A DNA stretch of 64,000 nt from Streptomyces sp. NBC_01723 (lineage in GTDB: Bacteria > Actinomycetota > Actinomycetes > Streptomycetales > Streptomycetaceae). Below, piece by piece: positions 54,513 through 64,000 of this stretch. A model generated the notes under the pieces. It did no database searches and was not told the origin of the DNA. It was given only the letters and a program-made list of their open reading frames with translations. Positions within the stretch are counted from its first letter, which is position 1. Each line of letters opens with the position of its first letter. Position numbers and translations under genes: made by a program. The stretch spans positions 7,428,001-7,492,000 of the forward strand of contig NZ_CP109171.1 of the NCBI RefSeq assembly GCF_036246005.1, given 5' to 3'.

Positions 54513-56165
54513 TCAGTGCACTTCCTTCAGTTCGCGGTAGGCGGCCACCAGCGCGGCCGTGGACGGATCGAGGCCGGGTACGTCCGCCCCCTCGGTCAGG
54601 GCGGGTTCGACGCGCTTGGCGAGCACCTTGCCGAGTTCGACGCCCCACTGGTCGAAGGAGTCGATGTTCCAGATCGCGCCCTGTACGAACACCTTGTGCT
54701 CGTAGAGCGCGATCAGCTGGCCGAGGACGGACGGGGTCAGCTCGGTGGCCAGGACGGTGGTGGTGGGGTGGTTGCCGCGGAACGTCTTGTGCGGGACCAG
54801 CTCCTCCGGCACTCCCTCGGCGCGCACCTCGTCCGCCGTCTTGCCGAAGGCGAGGGCCTGGGTCTGGGCGAAGAAGTTGGCCATCAGCAGGTCGTGCTGG
54901 GCCTTCAGTCCGTCGCTCAGCTCGCCGACCGGCCGGGCGAAGCCGATGAAGTCCGCCGGGATCAGCTTGGTGCCCTGGTGGATCAGCTGGTAGTAGGCGT
55001 GCTGCCCGTTGGTGCCGGGCGTGCCCCAGACCACCGGACCGGTCTGCCACTCGACCTCGCGGCCCTCGCGGTCGACGGACTTGCCGTTGGACTCCATGTC
55101 GAGCTGCTGGAGGTAGGCGGTGAACTTCGACAGGTAGTGCGAGTACGGCAGCACCGCGTGCGACTGCGCGTCGAGGAAGTTGCCATACCAGACGCCCAGC
55201 AGACCGAGGAGCAGCGGCGCGTTGGCCGGGGCCTCGGCGTTGCGGAAGTGCTCGTCGACGATGCGGAAGCCGTCGAGCATCTCCCGGAAGCGGTCCGGGC
55301 CGATGGCGATCATCAGGGACAGGCCGATCGCCGAGTCGTAGGAGTACCGGCCACCGACCCAGTCCCAGAACTCGAACATGTTGGCCGTGTCGATCCCGAA
55401 GCCGGAGACCTTCTCCGCGTTCGTCGACAGCGCCACGAAGTGCTTCGCCACCGCCTTCTCGTCGCCGTCGTAGGCGTCGAGCAGCCAGGAGCGCGCCGAG
55501 GTCGCGTTCGTGATCGTCTCGATCGTGGTGAACGTCTTGGACGCCACGATGAACAGCGTCTCGGCCGGGTCCAGGTCCCGCACCGCCTCGTGCAGGTCCG
55601 CGCCGTCCACGTTGGACACGAACCGGAAGGTCAGCGAGCGGTCGGTGAAGGCGCGCAGCGCCTCGTACGCCATCGCCGGACCGAGGTCGGAGCCGCCGAT
55701 GCCGATGTTGACGACGTTGCGGATGCGCCGGCCGCTGTGACCGGTCCACTCGCCGGAACGGACCTTGTCGGAGAAGGCGGCCATCTTGTCGAGGACGGCG
55801 TGCACCTTCGGCACGACGTTCTCGCCGTCGACCTCGACGACCGCGTCCCGCGGGGCGCGCAGCGCGGTGTGCAGGACCGCCCGGTCCTCGGTGATGTTGA
55901 TCCGCTCGCCGCGGAACATGGCGTCGCGCAGCCCGAACACGCCGGTGGCCGCGGCCAGGTCCTGAAGCAGGGCCAGCGTCTCGTCGGTGACGAGGTGCTT
56001 CGAGTAGTCGATGCGCAGGTCGCCGACGCGCACGACGTACCGCTCCGCGCGCCCCGGGTCGGCGGCGAAGAGCTCGCGCAGGTCCGGTTGCGCCATGGCG
56101 TCCGTGCGGTGGTCCGCGAGCGCGGTCCACTCGGGGCGCCGGTTGAGCTTGGGGGAGTCAGACAT
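54513..56165 (-). CDS. pgi: Glucose-6-phosphate isomerase
   Basis: Predicted 550-residue isomerase of glucose 6-phosphate and fructose 6-phosphate, full family length. Both family signatures are clear: [12 protein letters not shown] with its catalytic surroundings, and [20 protein letters not shown] with QWGVELGK. Catalytic Glu and His regions ([30 protein letters not shown]) are present. The ATG overlaps the opcA stop by 8 bases. A pgi inside a pentose-phosphate operon allows fructose 6-phosphate to be recycled into the oxidative branch. Confidence 0.95.
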   Translation of the reverse strand: MSDSPKLNRRPEWTALADHRTDAMAQPDLRELFAADPGRAERYVVRVGDLRIDYSKHLVTDETLALLQDLAAATGVFGLRDAMFRGERINITEDRAVLHTALRAPRDAVVEVDGENVVPKVHAVLDKMAAFSDKVRSGEWTGHSGRRIRNVVNIGIGGSDLGPAMAYEALRAFTDRSLTFRFVSNVDGADLHEAVRDLDPAETLFIVASKTFTTIETITNATSARSWLLDAYDGDEKAVAKHFVALSTNAEKVSGFGIDTANMFEFWDWVGGRYSYDSAIGLSLMIAIGPDRFREMLDGFRIVDEHFRNAEAPANAPLLLGLLGVWYGNFLDAQSHAVLPYSHYLSKFTAYLQQLDMESNGKSVDREGREVEWQTGPVVWGTPGTNGQHAYYQLIHQGTKLIPADFIGFARPVGELSDGLKAQHDLLMANFFAQTQALAFGKTADEVRAEGVPEELVPHKTFRGNHPTTTVLATELTPSVLGQLIALYEHKVFVQGAIWNIDSFDQWGVELGKVLAKRVEPALTEGADVPGLDPSTAALVAAYRELKEVH

Positions 56166-57093
56166 GGACAGGGGTCTCCTTGCCGGCCTCGCCGCGCAGG
56201 GCGATGGCGTACATCTCGTCCGCGTCGAGGCGCCGCAGCTCCTCGGCGATGAGTTCGGAGGTGGGGCGCACCTTCAGCGCGAGGGAGCGCGGGGGCTGAC
56301 CGGGCAGGGTCATCGTGGCGAGCGGGCCCTCGGGCCGGTCGATGACGATCTCGCCGTTCGCGGTGCCGAGCCGGACGGCCGTGACCACCGGGCCGTCGGT
56401 GACCACGCGGTCGACGGTGACGCCGAGGCGCGCCTCCAGCCAGCGGGCCAGCAGCTCGGCCGCCGGGTTGTCCGCCTCGGCCTCGACGACCGCGGAGGTC
56501 ACCGGCACCCGGGCCTGGTCCAGCGCGGCGGCCAGCATGGACCGCCACAGCGTCAGCCGGGTCCAGGCGAGGTCGGTGTCCCCGGGCGCGTAGCAGCGGA
56601 CCCGGCGGGCGAGGACCTCCATCGGCCGCTCGACCGCGTACAGGTCGGTGATCCTGCGCTGCGCCAGCGCGCCCAGCGGGTCGCCCGCGGGGTCGTCCGG
56701 CGCGTCCACCGGCCACCACACGACGACGGGGGCGTCCGGCAGCAGCAGCGGCAGCACGACCGAGTCGGCGTGCTCGGACACCTCCCCGTACATGCGCAGG
56801 ACGACGGTCTCACCGGTGCCGGCCTCGGAGCCGACCCGGACCTCGGCGTCGAGGTGCGAGCGGGTGCGGTCGCGCAGGTTGCGGGGGTGGCGCTTGATGA
56901 CGACCAGGGTGCGCGAGGGGTGCTCGTGCGAGGCCTCCTCGGCCGCCTTGATCGCGTCGTAGGCGTTCTCCTCGTCGGTGACGATGACCAGCGTGAGCAC
57001 CATGCCCACGGCCGGGGTGCCGATGGCCCGGCGGCCCTGCACCAACGCCTTGTTGACCTTGCTTGCCGTGGTGTCGGTCAGGTCGATCCTCAT
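56158..57093 (-). CDS. opcA: OpcA, glucose-6-phosphate dehydrogenase assembly protein
   Basis: Predicted 311-residue OpcA protein. In cyanobacteria OpcA activates glucose-6-phosphate dehydrogenase allosterically; actinomycete opcA genes almost always follow zwf. Family sequence is seen in [25 protein letters not shown]-like [28 protein letters not shown] and [14 protein letters not shown]. The ATG overlaps the zwf stop (ATGA), so OpcA is made in proportion to its partner. Confidence 0.92.
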   Translation of the reverse strand: MRIDLTDTTASKVNKALVQGRRAIGTPAVGMVLTLVIVTDEENAYDAIKAAEEASHEHPSRTLVVIKRHPRNLRDRTRSHLDAEVRVGSEAGTGETVVLRMYGEVSEHADSVVLPLLLPDAPVVVWWPVDAPDDPAGDPLGALAQRRITDLYAVERPMEVLARRVRCYAPGDTDLAWTRLTLWRSMLAAALDQARVPVTSAVVEAEADNPAAELLARWLEARLGVTVDRVVTDGPVVTAVRLGTANGEIVIDRPEGPLATMTLPGQPPRSLALKVRPTSELIAEELRRLDADEMYAIALRGEAGKETPVHV

Positions 57094-58868
57094 GGCCTGC
57101 GCCAGCTCCGTCCGTCTCGTGCGAGCATCTCGTCGGCTTCCCGCGGTCCCCAGCCGCCCGAGTCGTACTGGGCGGGCCTGCCGTGCGCGTCCCAGTACTG
57201 CTCGATCGGGTCGAGGATCCGCCAGGACTCTTCCACTTCCTGGTGGCGCGGGAACAGGTTGGCGTCGCCCAGAAGGACGTCCAGGATCAGCCGTTCGTAC
57301 GCCTCCGGGCTGGACTCCGTGAACGACTCGCCGTAGGCGAAGTCCATGGACACGTCCCGGATCTCCATCGACGTGCCCGGCACCTTGGAGCCGAAGCGCA
57401 CCGTCATGCCCTCGTCCGGCTGGACGCGGATGACGATCGCGTTCTCGCCCAGCTCCTCCGTCGCGGTGGAGTCGAAGGGGGAGTGCGGGGCCCGCTGGAA
57501 GACGACCGCGATCTCCGTGACCCGGCGGCCCAGCCGCTTGCCGGTACGCAGGTAGAACGGGACGCCCGCCCAGCGGCGGTTGTCGACGCCCAGCTTGATC
57601 GCCGCGTAGGTGTCGGTGGTGGAGGCCGGGTCGATGCCGTCCTCCTCCAGGTAGCCCGGCACCTGCGCGCCGCCCTGCCAGCCGCCCGCGTACTGGCCGC
57701 GCACGGTGTGGTCGCCGAGGTCCTCCGGCAGCCGTACCGCCTTCAGCACCTTCAGCTTCTCGGTGAGCAGCGACGCCGCGTCGAAGGAGGCGGGCTCCTC
57801 CATCGCGGTGAGCGCCATCAGCTGGAGGAGGTGGTTCTGGATGACGTCACGGGCGGCGCCGATGCCGTCGTAGTAGCCGGCCCGGCCGCCGATGCCGATG
57901 TCCTCGGCCATCGTGATCTGCACGTGGTCGACGTAGGACCGGTTCCAGATCGGCTCGTACATCTGGTTGGCGAAGCGCAGCGCCAGGATGTTCTGGACGG
58001 TCTCCTTGCCCAGGTAGTGGTCGATGCGGAAGACCTGCTCCGGGTCGAAGACCTCGTGCACCAGCGCGTTCAGGTCACGGGCGCTGTCCAGGTCGTGCCC
58101 GAACGGCTTCTCGATCACCGCGCGCCGCCAGGAGCCCTCCGGGGCGTCGGCCAGTCCGTGCTTCTTGAGCTGCTGGACCACCTTCGGGAAGAACTTCGGC
58201 GGCACCGACAGGTAGAAGGCGTAGTTGCCGCTGGTGCCGCGGGAGGCGTCCAGCTCGGCCACGGCCTTGCGCAGCTGTTCGAACGCGTCGTCGTCGTCGA
58301 AGTCGCCGGGGATGAACCGCATGCCCTCGGAGAGCTGCTGCCAGACCTCCTCGCGAAACGGCGTCCGGGCGTGCTCCTTGACCGCGTCGTGCACGACCTC
58401 GGCGAAGTCCTGGTCCTCCCAGTCCCGGCGGGCGAAGCCGACCAGCGAGAAGCCGGGCGGCAGCAGGCCGCGGTTGGCCAGGTCGTACACGGCCGGCATC
58501 AGCTTGCGGCGCGAGAGGTCGCCGGTGACGCCGAAGATGACCAGTCCGGAGGGGCCGGCGATGCGGGGGAGACGGCGGTCCTGCGGATCGCGCAGGGGGT
58601 TGCTCCAGTCGAGCGGTGTCACGGGCGTGACGGCCTTCGCGTCGGCCGCTTTCGCCTTCGCCCCCTTGGCGGCGCGGGCCGGCCCGGTCTTCTTCGCGCT
58701 CCGCGGTGCCTTGGCCGGCCCGGCCGCCTTCGCCGCCCCGGCGGCCTTGGACTCCTCGGCCTCCTCGGCGTGCAGCGGCCCCGCGGCGTCCCGGGCCGTG
58801 CGGGCCTCCTTGGCTTCCTTCGTCGCCTTGGTCTCGTGGACCGTCGTAGCGGGAAGCTCCTCGCTCAT
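57090..58868 (-). CDS. zwf: Glucose-6-phosphate dehydrogenase with Lys/Ala-rich N-terminal extension
   Basis: Predicted 592-residue enzyme; oxidises glucose 6-phosphate, making NADPH. The coenzyme loop [14 protein letters not shown] and the active-site [14 protein letters not shown] (catalytic His) are intact, and the core from about residue 80 has normal length. Odd: the first 80 residues form a low-complexity Lys/Ala/Pro/Glu-rich tail (for example [14 protein letters not shown] and [20 protein letters not shown]), probably disordered. The ATG overlaps the tal stop by 4 bases (ATGA), which supports the long form; a GTG near residue 80 is the alternative if the tail is not translated. opcA follows, also overlapping. 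Confidence 0.93.
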   Translation of the reverse strand: MSEELPATTVHETKATKEAKEARTARDAAGPLHAEEAEESKAAGAAKAAGPAKAPRSAKKTGPARAAKGAKAKAADAKAVTPVTPLDWSNPLRDPQDRRLPRIAGPSGLVIFGVTGDLSRRKLMPAVYDLANRGLLPPGFSLVGFARRDWEDQDFAEVVHDAVKEHARTPFREEVWQQLSEGMRFIPGDFDDDDAFEQLRKAVAELDASRGTSGNYAFYLSVPPKFFPKVVQQLKKHGLADAPEGSWRRAVIEKPFGHDLDSARDLNALVHEVFDPEQVFRIDHYLGKETVQNILALRFANQMYEPIWNRSYVDHVQITMAEDIGIGGRAGYYDGIGAARDVIQNHLLQLMALTAMEEPASFDAASLLTEKLKVLKAVRLPEDLGDHTVRGQYAGGWQGGAQVPGYLEEDGIDPASTTDTYAAIKLGVDNRRWAGVPFYLRTGKRLGRRVTEIAVVFQRAPHSPFDSTATEELGENAIVIRVQPDEGMTVRFGSKVPGTSMEIRDVSMDFAYGESFTESSPEAYERLILDVLLGDANLFPRHQEVEESWRILDPIEQYWDAHGRPAQYDSGGWGPREADEMLARDGRSWRRP

Positions 58869-60010
58869 TCCCCGTCAACTCCCTTGCTGTCGAGGGACTT
58901 CGTCACGGCATCGAGCAGGTCCTGCCAGGCGTTCTCGAACTTGGCCACGCCCTCCTGCTCCAACTGCTCCACCACCTCGTCGTACGAGACACCGAGCCGC
59001 TCCACGGCCGCGAGATCCGCCCGGGCCTGGGCGTACCCGCCGGTGACCGTGTCGCCCCGGACGTCGCCGTGATCGGCGGCGGCGTCCAGGGTGGCCTCCG
59101 GCATCGTGTTCACGGTGCCGGGAGCGACCAGCTCCTCCACGTACAGGGTGTCCCGGAATGCCGGGTCCTTCACCCCGGTCGACGCCCACAGGGGACGCTG
59201 GGCGTTGGCGCGGGCCCCGGCCAGCGCGGTGAAACGGTCCCCCGCGAAGACGTTCTCGTACGCCTCGTAGGCCAGTCGCGCGTTGGCCAGTGCCGCCTTC
59301 CCCCGCAGAGCGAGGGCCTCCTGGGTGCCCAGCAGCGTCAGGCGCTTGTCGATCTCGCTGTCGACGCGGGAGACGAAGAAGGAGGCGACGGAGTGAATGC
59401 CCGAAAGGTCGAGGCCGGCCGCCCGCGCCTTCTCCAGCCCCGCGAGGTAGGCGTCCATGACCTCGCCGTAGCGCTCCAGGGAGAAGATCAGCGTGACGTT
59501 GACGCTGATCCCGGCGCCGATGACCTCGGTGATCGCCGGGAGACCGGCCCTGGTCGCCGGTATCTTGATCATCACGTTGGGGCGGTCGACCAGCCAGGCC
59601 AGCTGGCGGGCCTCGGCGATCGTGGCCTCTGTGTCGTGGGCCAGGCGCGGGTCGACCTCGATGGAGACCCGGCCGTCCCGGCCGCCGGTCGCGTCGTACA
59701 CCTCGCGCAGGACGTCGGCGGCGGCGCGGACGTCGGCGGTGGTCATCATGCGGACCGCCTCGTCCACGGTGACGCCTCTGGTCGCCAGGTCGGCCAGCTG
59801 CTCCTCGTAGCCCTCGCCGGAGCCGATGGCGGCCTGGAAGATCGAGGGGTTGGTGGTCACGCCGACGACGTTCTTCGTCCTGATCAGCTCGGCGAGGTTG
59901 CCGGACTCGATCCGCCGCCGCGACAGGTCGTCCAGCCAGACGGAGACGCCCTGGTCGGCCAGGCGCTTGAGTGCTCCCGCGGTCGCGGTTGCTTCGGTCA
60001 CAGTGATCAT
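58865..60010 (-). CDS. tal: Transaldolase
   Basis: Predicted 381-residue transaldolase of the longer actinobacterial class. Seen are [13 protein letters not shown], the Schiff-base Lys in [12 protein letters not shown], and [18 protein letters not shown]. It transfers a dihydroxyacetone unit between sugar phosphates in the non-oxidative branch. GAAAGAG lies a few bases before the ATG at 60010; the longer open frame upstream is a shadow of the transketolase gene. It follows tkt by 38 bases and overlaps zwf by 4. Confidence 0.94.
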   Translation of the reverse strand: MITVTEATATAGALKRLADQGVSVWLDDLSRRRIESGNLAELIRTKNVVGVTTNPSIFQAAIGSGEGYEEQLADLATRGVTVDEAVRMMTTADVRAAADVLREVYDATGGRDGRVSIEVDPRLAHDTEATIAEARQLAWLVDRPNVMIKIPATRAGLPAITEVIGAGISVNVTLIFSLERYGEVMDAYLAGLEKARAAGLDLSGIHSVASFFVSRVDSEIDKRLTLLGTQEALALRGKAALANARLAYEAYENVFAGDRFTALAGARANAQRPLWASTGVKDPAFRDTLYVEELVAPGTVNTMPEATLDAAADHGDVRGDTVTGGYAQARADLAAVERLGVSYDEVVEQLEQEGVAKFENAWQDLLDAVTKSLDSKGVDGE

Positions 60011-60048
60011 CTTCTCTTTCTGCGGTCGGACCGGTGGATCCGGTCGGC

Positions 60049-62133
60049 TCAGCCGCGGGCGGTGGCCAGGGATTCCCTGGCGGCGGCGGCCACGTGGTCG
60101 GCGGTGAAGCCGAACTCGGCGAACAGGGTCTTGGCGTCGGCGGAGGCGCCGAAGTGCTCCAGGGAGACGATGCGGCCCGCGTCCCCCACGTACCGGTGCC
60201 AGGTCAGGCCGATCCCGGCCTCCACGGCCACCCGGGCCCGCACGGACGGCGGCAGCACGCCCTCGCGGTACGCGCGCGGCTGCTCCTCGAACCACTCGAC
60301 GGACGGCATCGACACCACCCGGGTGGGCGTGCCCTCCGCCTCCAGCGCCTCCCGCGCGGCCACGGCGAGCTGGACCTCGGATCCGGTGGCGATCAGGACG
60401 ACGTCCGGGGTGCCGGTGGACGCCTCGGCGAGGACGTAGCCGCCGCGCGCCGCGTCCGGGTTGGGTTCGTACGTCGGCACGCCCTGGCGGGTCAGGGCGA
60501 GGCCGTGCGGGGCCGGGTGGGTGGCGTGCCGCCGGAGGATCTCGGCCCAGGCGGTCGCGGTCTCGTTGGCGTCGGCCGGGCGGACGACGTTCAGGCCGGG
60601 GATGGCGCGCAGCGCGGCGAGGTGCTCGACCGGCTGGTGGGTGGGGCCGTCCTCGCCGAGACCGATGGAGTCGTGCGTCCACACGTAGGTCACCGGCAGC
60701 TGCATCAGCGCGGACATGCGCACCGCGTTGCGCATGTAGTCGGAGAAGACCAGGAAGGTGCCGCCGTGGACGCGGGTGTTGCCGTGCAGCGCGATGCCGT
60801 TCATCTCCGCGGCCATCGAGAACTCGCGGATGCCGAAGTGGATCGTGCGGCCGTACGGGTCGGCCTCCGGGAGGGGGTTGCCCTCGGGGAGGAAGGAAGA
60901 GGTCTTGTCGATCGTCGTGTTGTTCGACCCGGCCAGGTCGGCGGAGCCGCCCCACAGCTCGGGCAGCACCGGGCCGAGCGCCTGGAGCACCTTGCCGGAC
61001 GCGGCGCGGGTGGCGACGGACTTGCCGGTCTCGAACACCGGCAGGGCGTCCTCCCAGCCGTCGGGCAGCCGGCCGGCGACCACGCGGTCGAACAGCTCGG
61101 CACGTTCCGGCTGCTCGCCGCGCCACGTGGCGATCCGCTTGTCCCAGGCGGCGTGCGCCTCGGCGCCCCGGTCCAGGGCCTCGCGGGTGTGGGCCAGGAC
61201 CTCGTCCGCGACCTCGAAGGACCGCTCCGGGTCGAAACCGAGGACGCGCTTGGTGGCGGCGACCTCGTCCGCGCCGAGGGCGGAGCCGTGGGAGGCCTCG
61301 GTGTTCCGGGCGTTCGGGGCGGGCCAGGCGATGATGGTGCGCATGGCGATGATGGACGGGCGCCCGGTCTCGGCCCGCGCCGCGGTGAGCGCCTCGTACA
61401 GCGCGCGCACGTCGACGTCGCCGTTCTCGGCGGGCTCGACGCGGTGCACGTGCCAGCCGTAGGCCTCGTACCGCTTCAGCACGTCCTCGGAGAACGCGGT
61501 CGCCGTGTCGCCCTCGATGGAGATGTGGTTGTCGTCGTAGAGGAGGACGAGGTTGCCCAGCCGCTGGTGTCCGGCGAGCGAGGACGCCTCGGCGGAGACG
61601 CCCTCCTGGAGGTCGCCGTCGGAGACGATCGCCCAGACGGTGTGGTCGAAGGGGGACTCGCCCGCGGGCGCCGCGGGGTCGAACAGGCCGCGCTCGTAGC
61701 GGGCGGCCATCGCCATGCCGACCGCGTTGGCCACGCCCTGGCCGAGGGGTCCGGTCGTCGTCTCCACGCCCGCGGTGTGCCCGTACTCGGGGTGGCCGGG
61801 CGTCTTGGAGCCGTGCGTGCGGAAGGCCCTGAGGTCGTCCAGCTCCACCTCGTACCCGGCGAGGTAGAGCTGGGTGTAGAGGGTCAGCGACGTGTGGCCG
61901 GGGGAGAGGACGAAGCGGTCACGGCCGGTCCATTCCGGATCGGCGGGGTCGTGCCGCATCACCTTCTGAAAGATCGTGTACGCCGCCGGGGCCAGAGCCA
62001 TCGCCGTGCCCGGGTGTCCGTTCCCGACCTTCTGCACCGCATCGGCCGCCAGGACGCGGGCGGTGTCGACGGCACGCCGGTCGAGTTCGGTCCATGCGAA
62101 GCGGTCCGCGCTGTCCACTGTCTGCGTGCTCAT
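60049..62133 (-). CDS. tkt: Transketolase
   Basis: Predicted 694-residue thiamine diphosphate enzyme, full length. The TPP motif runs from [15 protein letters not shown] to [36 protein letters not shown] and the second-domain [19 protein letters not shown] are canonical. ATG at 62133 is used; a TTG six bases earlier (62139) also has GAGG suitably placed, so two extra residues are possible. It is the first gene of the operon tkt-tal-zwf-opcA-pgi-gnd. The promoter region, with a palindrome at 62184-62202, is shared with the divergent AraC-type regulator. Confidence 0.95.
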   Translation of the reverse strand: MSTQTVDSADRFAWTELDRRAVDTARVLAADAVQKVGNGHPGTAMALAPAAYTIFQKVMRHDPADPEWTGRDRFVLSPGHTSLTLYTQLYLAGYEVELDDLRAFRTHGSKTPGHPEYGHTAGVETTTGPLGQGVANAVGMAMAARYERGLFDPAAPAGESPFDHTVWAIVSDGDLQEGVSAEASSLAGHQRLGNLVLLYDDNHISIEGDTATAFSEDVLKRYEAYGWHVHRVEPAENGDVDVRALYEALTAARAETGRPSIIAMRTIIAWPAPNARNTEASHGSALGADEVAATKRVLGFDPERSFEVADEVLAHTREALDRGAEAHAAWDKRIATWRGEQPERAELFDRVVAGRLPDGWEDALPVFETGKSVATRAASGKVLQALGPVLPELWGGSADLAGSNNTTIDKTSSFLPEGNPLPEADPYGRTIHFGIREFSMAAEMNGIALHGNTRVHGGTFLVFSDYMRNAVRMSALMQLPVTYVWTHDSIGLGEDGPTHQPVEHLAALRAIPGLNVVRPADANETATAWAEILRRHATHPAPHGLALTRQGVPTYEPNPDAARGGYVLAEASTGTPDVVLIATGSEVQLAVAAREALEAEGTPTRVVSMPSVEWFEEQPRAYREGVLPPSVRARVAVEAGIGLTWHRYVGDAGRIVSLEHFGASADAKTLFAEFGFTADHVAAAARESLATARG

Positions 62134-62183
62134 CTTCAAGAAATCCTCGATCGGAGCGAGAGAACTGGCCTACGCGTTCAAAC

Positions 62184-62202
62184 TTAAAAGTCTGACTTTT
62201 GA
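62184..62202. promoter_or_regulatory. Palindromic operator AAAAGTC-T-GACTTTT between tkt and araC-type gene
   Basis: TTAAAAGTCTGACTTTTGA has perfect 7-bp arms around a central T and 8 of 9 pairs in the longer arms. It is the most AT-rich spot of the region. On the minus strand it overlaps the likely -35 of tkt, with TAGGCC as a -10 downstream. Confidence 0.65.
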
Positions 62203-62289
62203 GAGGGAAGGTCGTCCTGTGCCAGCCTGTGGTGAAACTGGGACACGCCCCGGCCCCGGGGCGCACGGGCGGGACGGCACGAGAAGGAC

Positions 62290-63210
62290 ATGGCGGACGA
62301 AAACAGCCAAGACGGCGGCGACGGCAGCGGCGGCGACGGGATCAGAACGTTTCCCTTCCCGGTCGATCTCAGCCTCCTCGGCGTCGGTATGCAGATCGGT
62401 CCCATGGGCGCGGGCCGCACGTGGCACGCGCACGCCCCGCTGCACCGCGTCCACCGCATCGACTTCCACGTCGTCATGCTCTTCACCGGCGGCCCGGTCC
62501 GGCACATGATCGACTTCACCGAGTACGAGGCCACGGCCGGCGATCTGCTGTGGATCCGGCCCGGACAGGTCCACCGCTTCTCGCCGGACAGCGAGTACCG
62601 CGGAACCGTGCTGACCATGCAGCCCGGTTTCCTGCCGCGCGCCACCGTGGAGGCCACCGGCCTCTACCGCTACGACCTGCCCCCGCTGCTCCGCCCCGAC
62701 GAGGCGCGGCTGGCCGGACTGACCGCCGCCCTCGGCCAACTGCGGCGCGAGTACGAGGACGCGACGACCCTGCCGCTCAGCCTGCACACCGCGGTGCTGC
62801 GCCACACGCTCTCCGCGTTCCTGCTCCGCCTGGCCCATCTGGCCGTCAGCTCCGCCCGGGCGGCCCGCGAGGGGCGGGCGGACACGCCGTGGGACACGAC
62901 CTTCACCCTGTTCCGCGAGGCGGTCGAGCGGGGCTTCGCCACCAATCACAGCGTCAGCGCCTACGCCGACGCGCTCGGTTACTCCCGCCGCACCCTGGTC
63001 CGCGCGGTGCGCGCCGCCACCGGCGAGACGCCCAAGGGGTTCATCGACAAGCGCGTGGTCCTGGAGGCCAGACGGCTCCTCGCCCACACCGAGATGCCGA
63101 TCGGCCGGGTCGGCGCGGCGGTCGGCTTCCCGGACGCGGCGAACTTCTCCAAGTTCTTCCAGCAGCACACCGACCAGACGCCGGCGGCCTTCCGCGCCGA
63201 GCTGCGCTGA
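62290..63210 (+). CDS. AraC-family transcriptional regulator
   Basis: Predicted 306-residue regulator. The N-terminal half (about residues 20-170) is a cupin-like sensing domain (DFHVVMLFTGGPVRHMIDF, AGDLLWIRPGQVHRF). The C-terminal AraC DNA-binding part (about 205-306) has two HTHs: VSAYADALGYSRRTLVRAV and IGRVGAAVGFPDAANFSKFF, ending in the usual P-AAFR. The first 20 residues are Gly/Asp-rich and disordered. It diverges from tkt across 156 bases. Its position suggests a role in regulating the pentose-phosphate operon, but AraC proteins usually bind direct repeats, so the palindrome there may belong to another protein. Confidence 0.9.
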   Translation: MADENSQDGGDGSGGDGIRTFPFPVDLSLLGVGMQIGPMGAGRTWHAHAPLHRVHRIDFHVVMLFTGGPVRHMIDFTEYEATAGDLLWIRPGQVHRFSPDSEYRGTVLTMQPGFLPRATVEATGLYRYDLPPLLRPDEARLAGLTAALGQLRREYEDATTLPLSLHTAVLRHTLSAFLLRLAHLAVSSARAAREGRADTPWDTTFTLFREAVERGFATNHSVSAYADALGYSRRTLVRAVRAATGETPKGFIDKRVVLEARRLLAHTEMPIGRVGAAVGFPDAANFSKFFQQHTDQTPAAFRAELR

Positions 63211-63233
63211 GCGGCCGGCCGGCGGACGCACGA

Positions 63234-63266
63234 CGAAGGGGCCCCACGGTGTGTGGAGCCCCTTCG
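63234..63266. terminator. Hairpin between araC-type and GH16 genes
   Basis: CGAAGGGGC (63234-63242) pairs with GCCCCTTCG (63258-63266). It lies between convergent stop codons and probably ends both transcripts. Confidence 0.75.
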
Positions 63267-63304
63267 CCCTCCTGCGGGGGGCTTGTGTCCGGGCCGCTCG
63301 CGGC

Positions 63305-64000
63305 TCAGCGGCCGAAGCTGAACCAGTTCACGTTCACGAAGTCGGCCGGCTGGCCGCTGGTGAACGTCAGATACACGTCGTGGGTGCCCGTCACCGAGCC
63401 GATGTTCGCCGGAACCGTGCGCCACGACTGCCAGCCGCCCGTGTTGCCCACGGCGAAGCTGCCGACCGGCGTACTGGTCCTGCTGTCCAGGCGCACCTCC
63501 ACCAGACCGCTGACACCGACCGGAGCGCCGCTCGCCACCCGGGCCTTGAACTGCGTGGCCGGTGTCGAACCGAAGTTCACGCCCTTGTACTGGACCCAGT
63601 CCCCGTTGGCGAGGGCACCGAGGTTGCGACCGCCGCCCGCGTCCGAACTGCCCTCGGTCATGGTGCCGGACTGGGCGTCGTACGACTCGGCCTCGACGGC
63701 GCTGTAGGCGTCGCGGCCGCCGCCGGACGGCGGGGGCGTGGTGCCGTCCCCGTCGGCCGACAGCACCTGGACGTAGTCCACGAGCATGGAGTGGCCGGGC
63801 TGGGTGCCGGCGTCCGGTCCGCCGCCGAAGGCGTCCGGGAAGCCGCCGCCCATCGCCACGTTGAGGATGATGAAGTAGCCGTGGTCGGTGGCGTTCGCCC
63901 ACGTCGTCGCGTCGACCTGGTTGGCGCGGACGGTGTGGAAGTTGTTGCCGTCGACGTAGAAGCGGATCTCCTCCACGCTCGTCGAGCGGTCCCACTCCAC
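63305..64000 (-). CDS. Secreted GH16 glucanase with CBM6, N-terminal part outside window
   Basis: The frame is open to base 64000, so only the last 232 codons (231 residues) are seen. The first part is the end of a GH16 domain (VEWDRSTSVEEIRFYVDG, YFIILNVAMGGGFPDAFGG, LVDYVQVLSA). A Gly/Pro/Ser linker is followed by a C-terminal CBM6-type module (YSAVEAESYDAQSGTMTEGS, NGDWVQYKGVNFG, and the end ADFVNVNWFSFGR). CBM6 modules bind beta-glucans and xylans. The catalytic ExDxxE lies beyond the right edge. It is probably another extracellular beta-1,3-glucanase complementing the enzymes at the left of the window. Confidence 0.9.
   Translation of the reverse strand: MEWDRSTSVEEIRFYVDGNNFHTVRANQVDATTWANATDHGYFIILNVAMGGGFPDAFGGGPDAGTQPGHSMLVDYVQVLSADGDGTTPPPSGGGRDAYSAVEAESYDAQSGTMTEGSSDAGGGRNLGALANGDWVQYKGVNFGSTPATQFKARVASGAPVGVSGLVEVRLDSRTSTPVGSFAVGNTGGWQSWRTVPANIGSVTGTHDVYLTFTSGQPADFVNVNWFSFGR

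Noticed and set aside
60011..61126. Apparent N-terminal extension of transaldolase
   Set aside because: It is an out-of-frame reading of tkt; the transaldolase domain starts at the ATG at 60010.

Overview
The window is chromosomal DNA of a high-GC actinomycete, almost certainly a Streptomyces. Third codon positions are nearly all G or C, GTG starts are frequent, stop/start overlaps of the ATGA or GTGA type are common, and Tat and lipoprotein exports are prominent. From memory, the gene order resembles the part of the Streptomyces coelicolor chromosome numbered roughly SCO6589 to SCO6665; this was not checked against a database. No rRNA, tRNA, CRISPR array or intact insertion sequence was seen, and no stretch longer than 300 bases lacks a gene.

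Region 1 (1-19 kb) is a beta-glucan utilisation region that follows the 3' part of an EF-G paralogue. It encodes secreted enzymes (a GH55-type beta-helix protein, a DUF1996 protein, a clan GH-A enzyme with a discoidin module), a cytoplasmic GH3 beta-glucosidase and a LacI repressor. Next come a ROK repressor, an ABC importer (binding protein plus two permeases, no ATPase) with a GH1 beta-glucosidase, and a secreted GH16 glucanase with two discoidin modules. Palindromes of the GAGAGCGCTCTC type precede the GH55 gene, the DUF1996 gene and lacI. A second GH16 gene with a CBM6 module enters at the right edge.

Region 2 (19-27.5 kb) holds a DUF574-type methyltransferase and a tightly coupled five-gene operon on the minus strand: a variant SWIM-like protein, an unknown protein, a vWA protein, a MoxR AAA+ ATPase and a DUF5682 protein. 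It resembles the uncharacterised E. coli yehLMPQ set and is one of the two best candidates for a little-described system.

Region 3 (27.6-38.3 kb) carries exported proteins (phosphodiester glycosidase, Ag85-like esterase), an M64 peptidase without a visible signal peptide, small unknown genes, a GNAT acetyltransferase, and a three-gene transporter operon (family-5 binding protein, fused double permease, MFS) behind a Zur-like box.

Region 4 (38.5-45.7 kb) is a cluster built around a GTP cyclohydrolase II with Met at the diagnostic Tyr position. It also has a creatininase-family hydrolase, a PTPS-fold protein that has lost its catalytic residues, a glycosyltransferase, a methyltransferase, a flippase-like membrane protein, a dehydrogenase and a CDP-alcohol phosphatidyltransferase. 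It looks like a pathway to an unknown GTP-derived, possibly membrane-linked product.

Region 5 (45.7-52.1 kb) has a beta-lactamase-fold hydrolase and a TetR-controlled shikimate/quinate module (MHS transporter, shikimate dehydrogenase, 3-dehydroshikimate dehydratase fused to an HPPD-like domain). Region 6 (52.1-63.2 kb) is a pentose-phosphate operon (tkt, tal, zwf, opcA, pgi, gnd) followed by an unknown beta-helix membrane protein. An AraC-type regulator diverges from tkt, with a palindromic operator between them.
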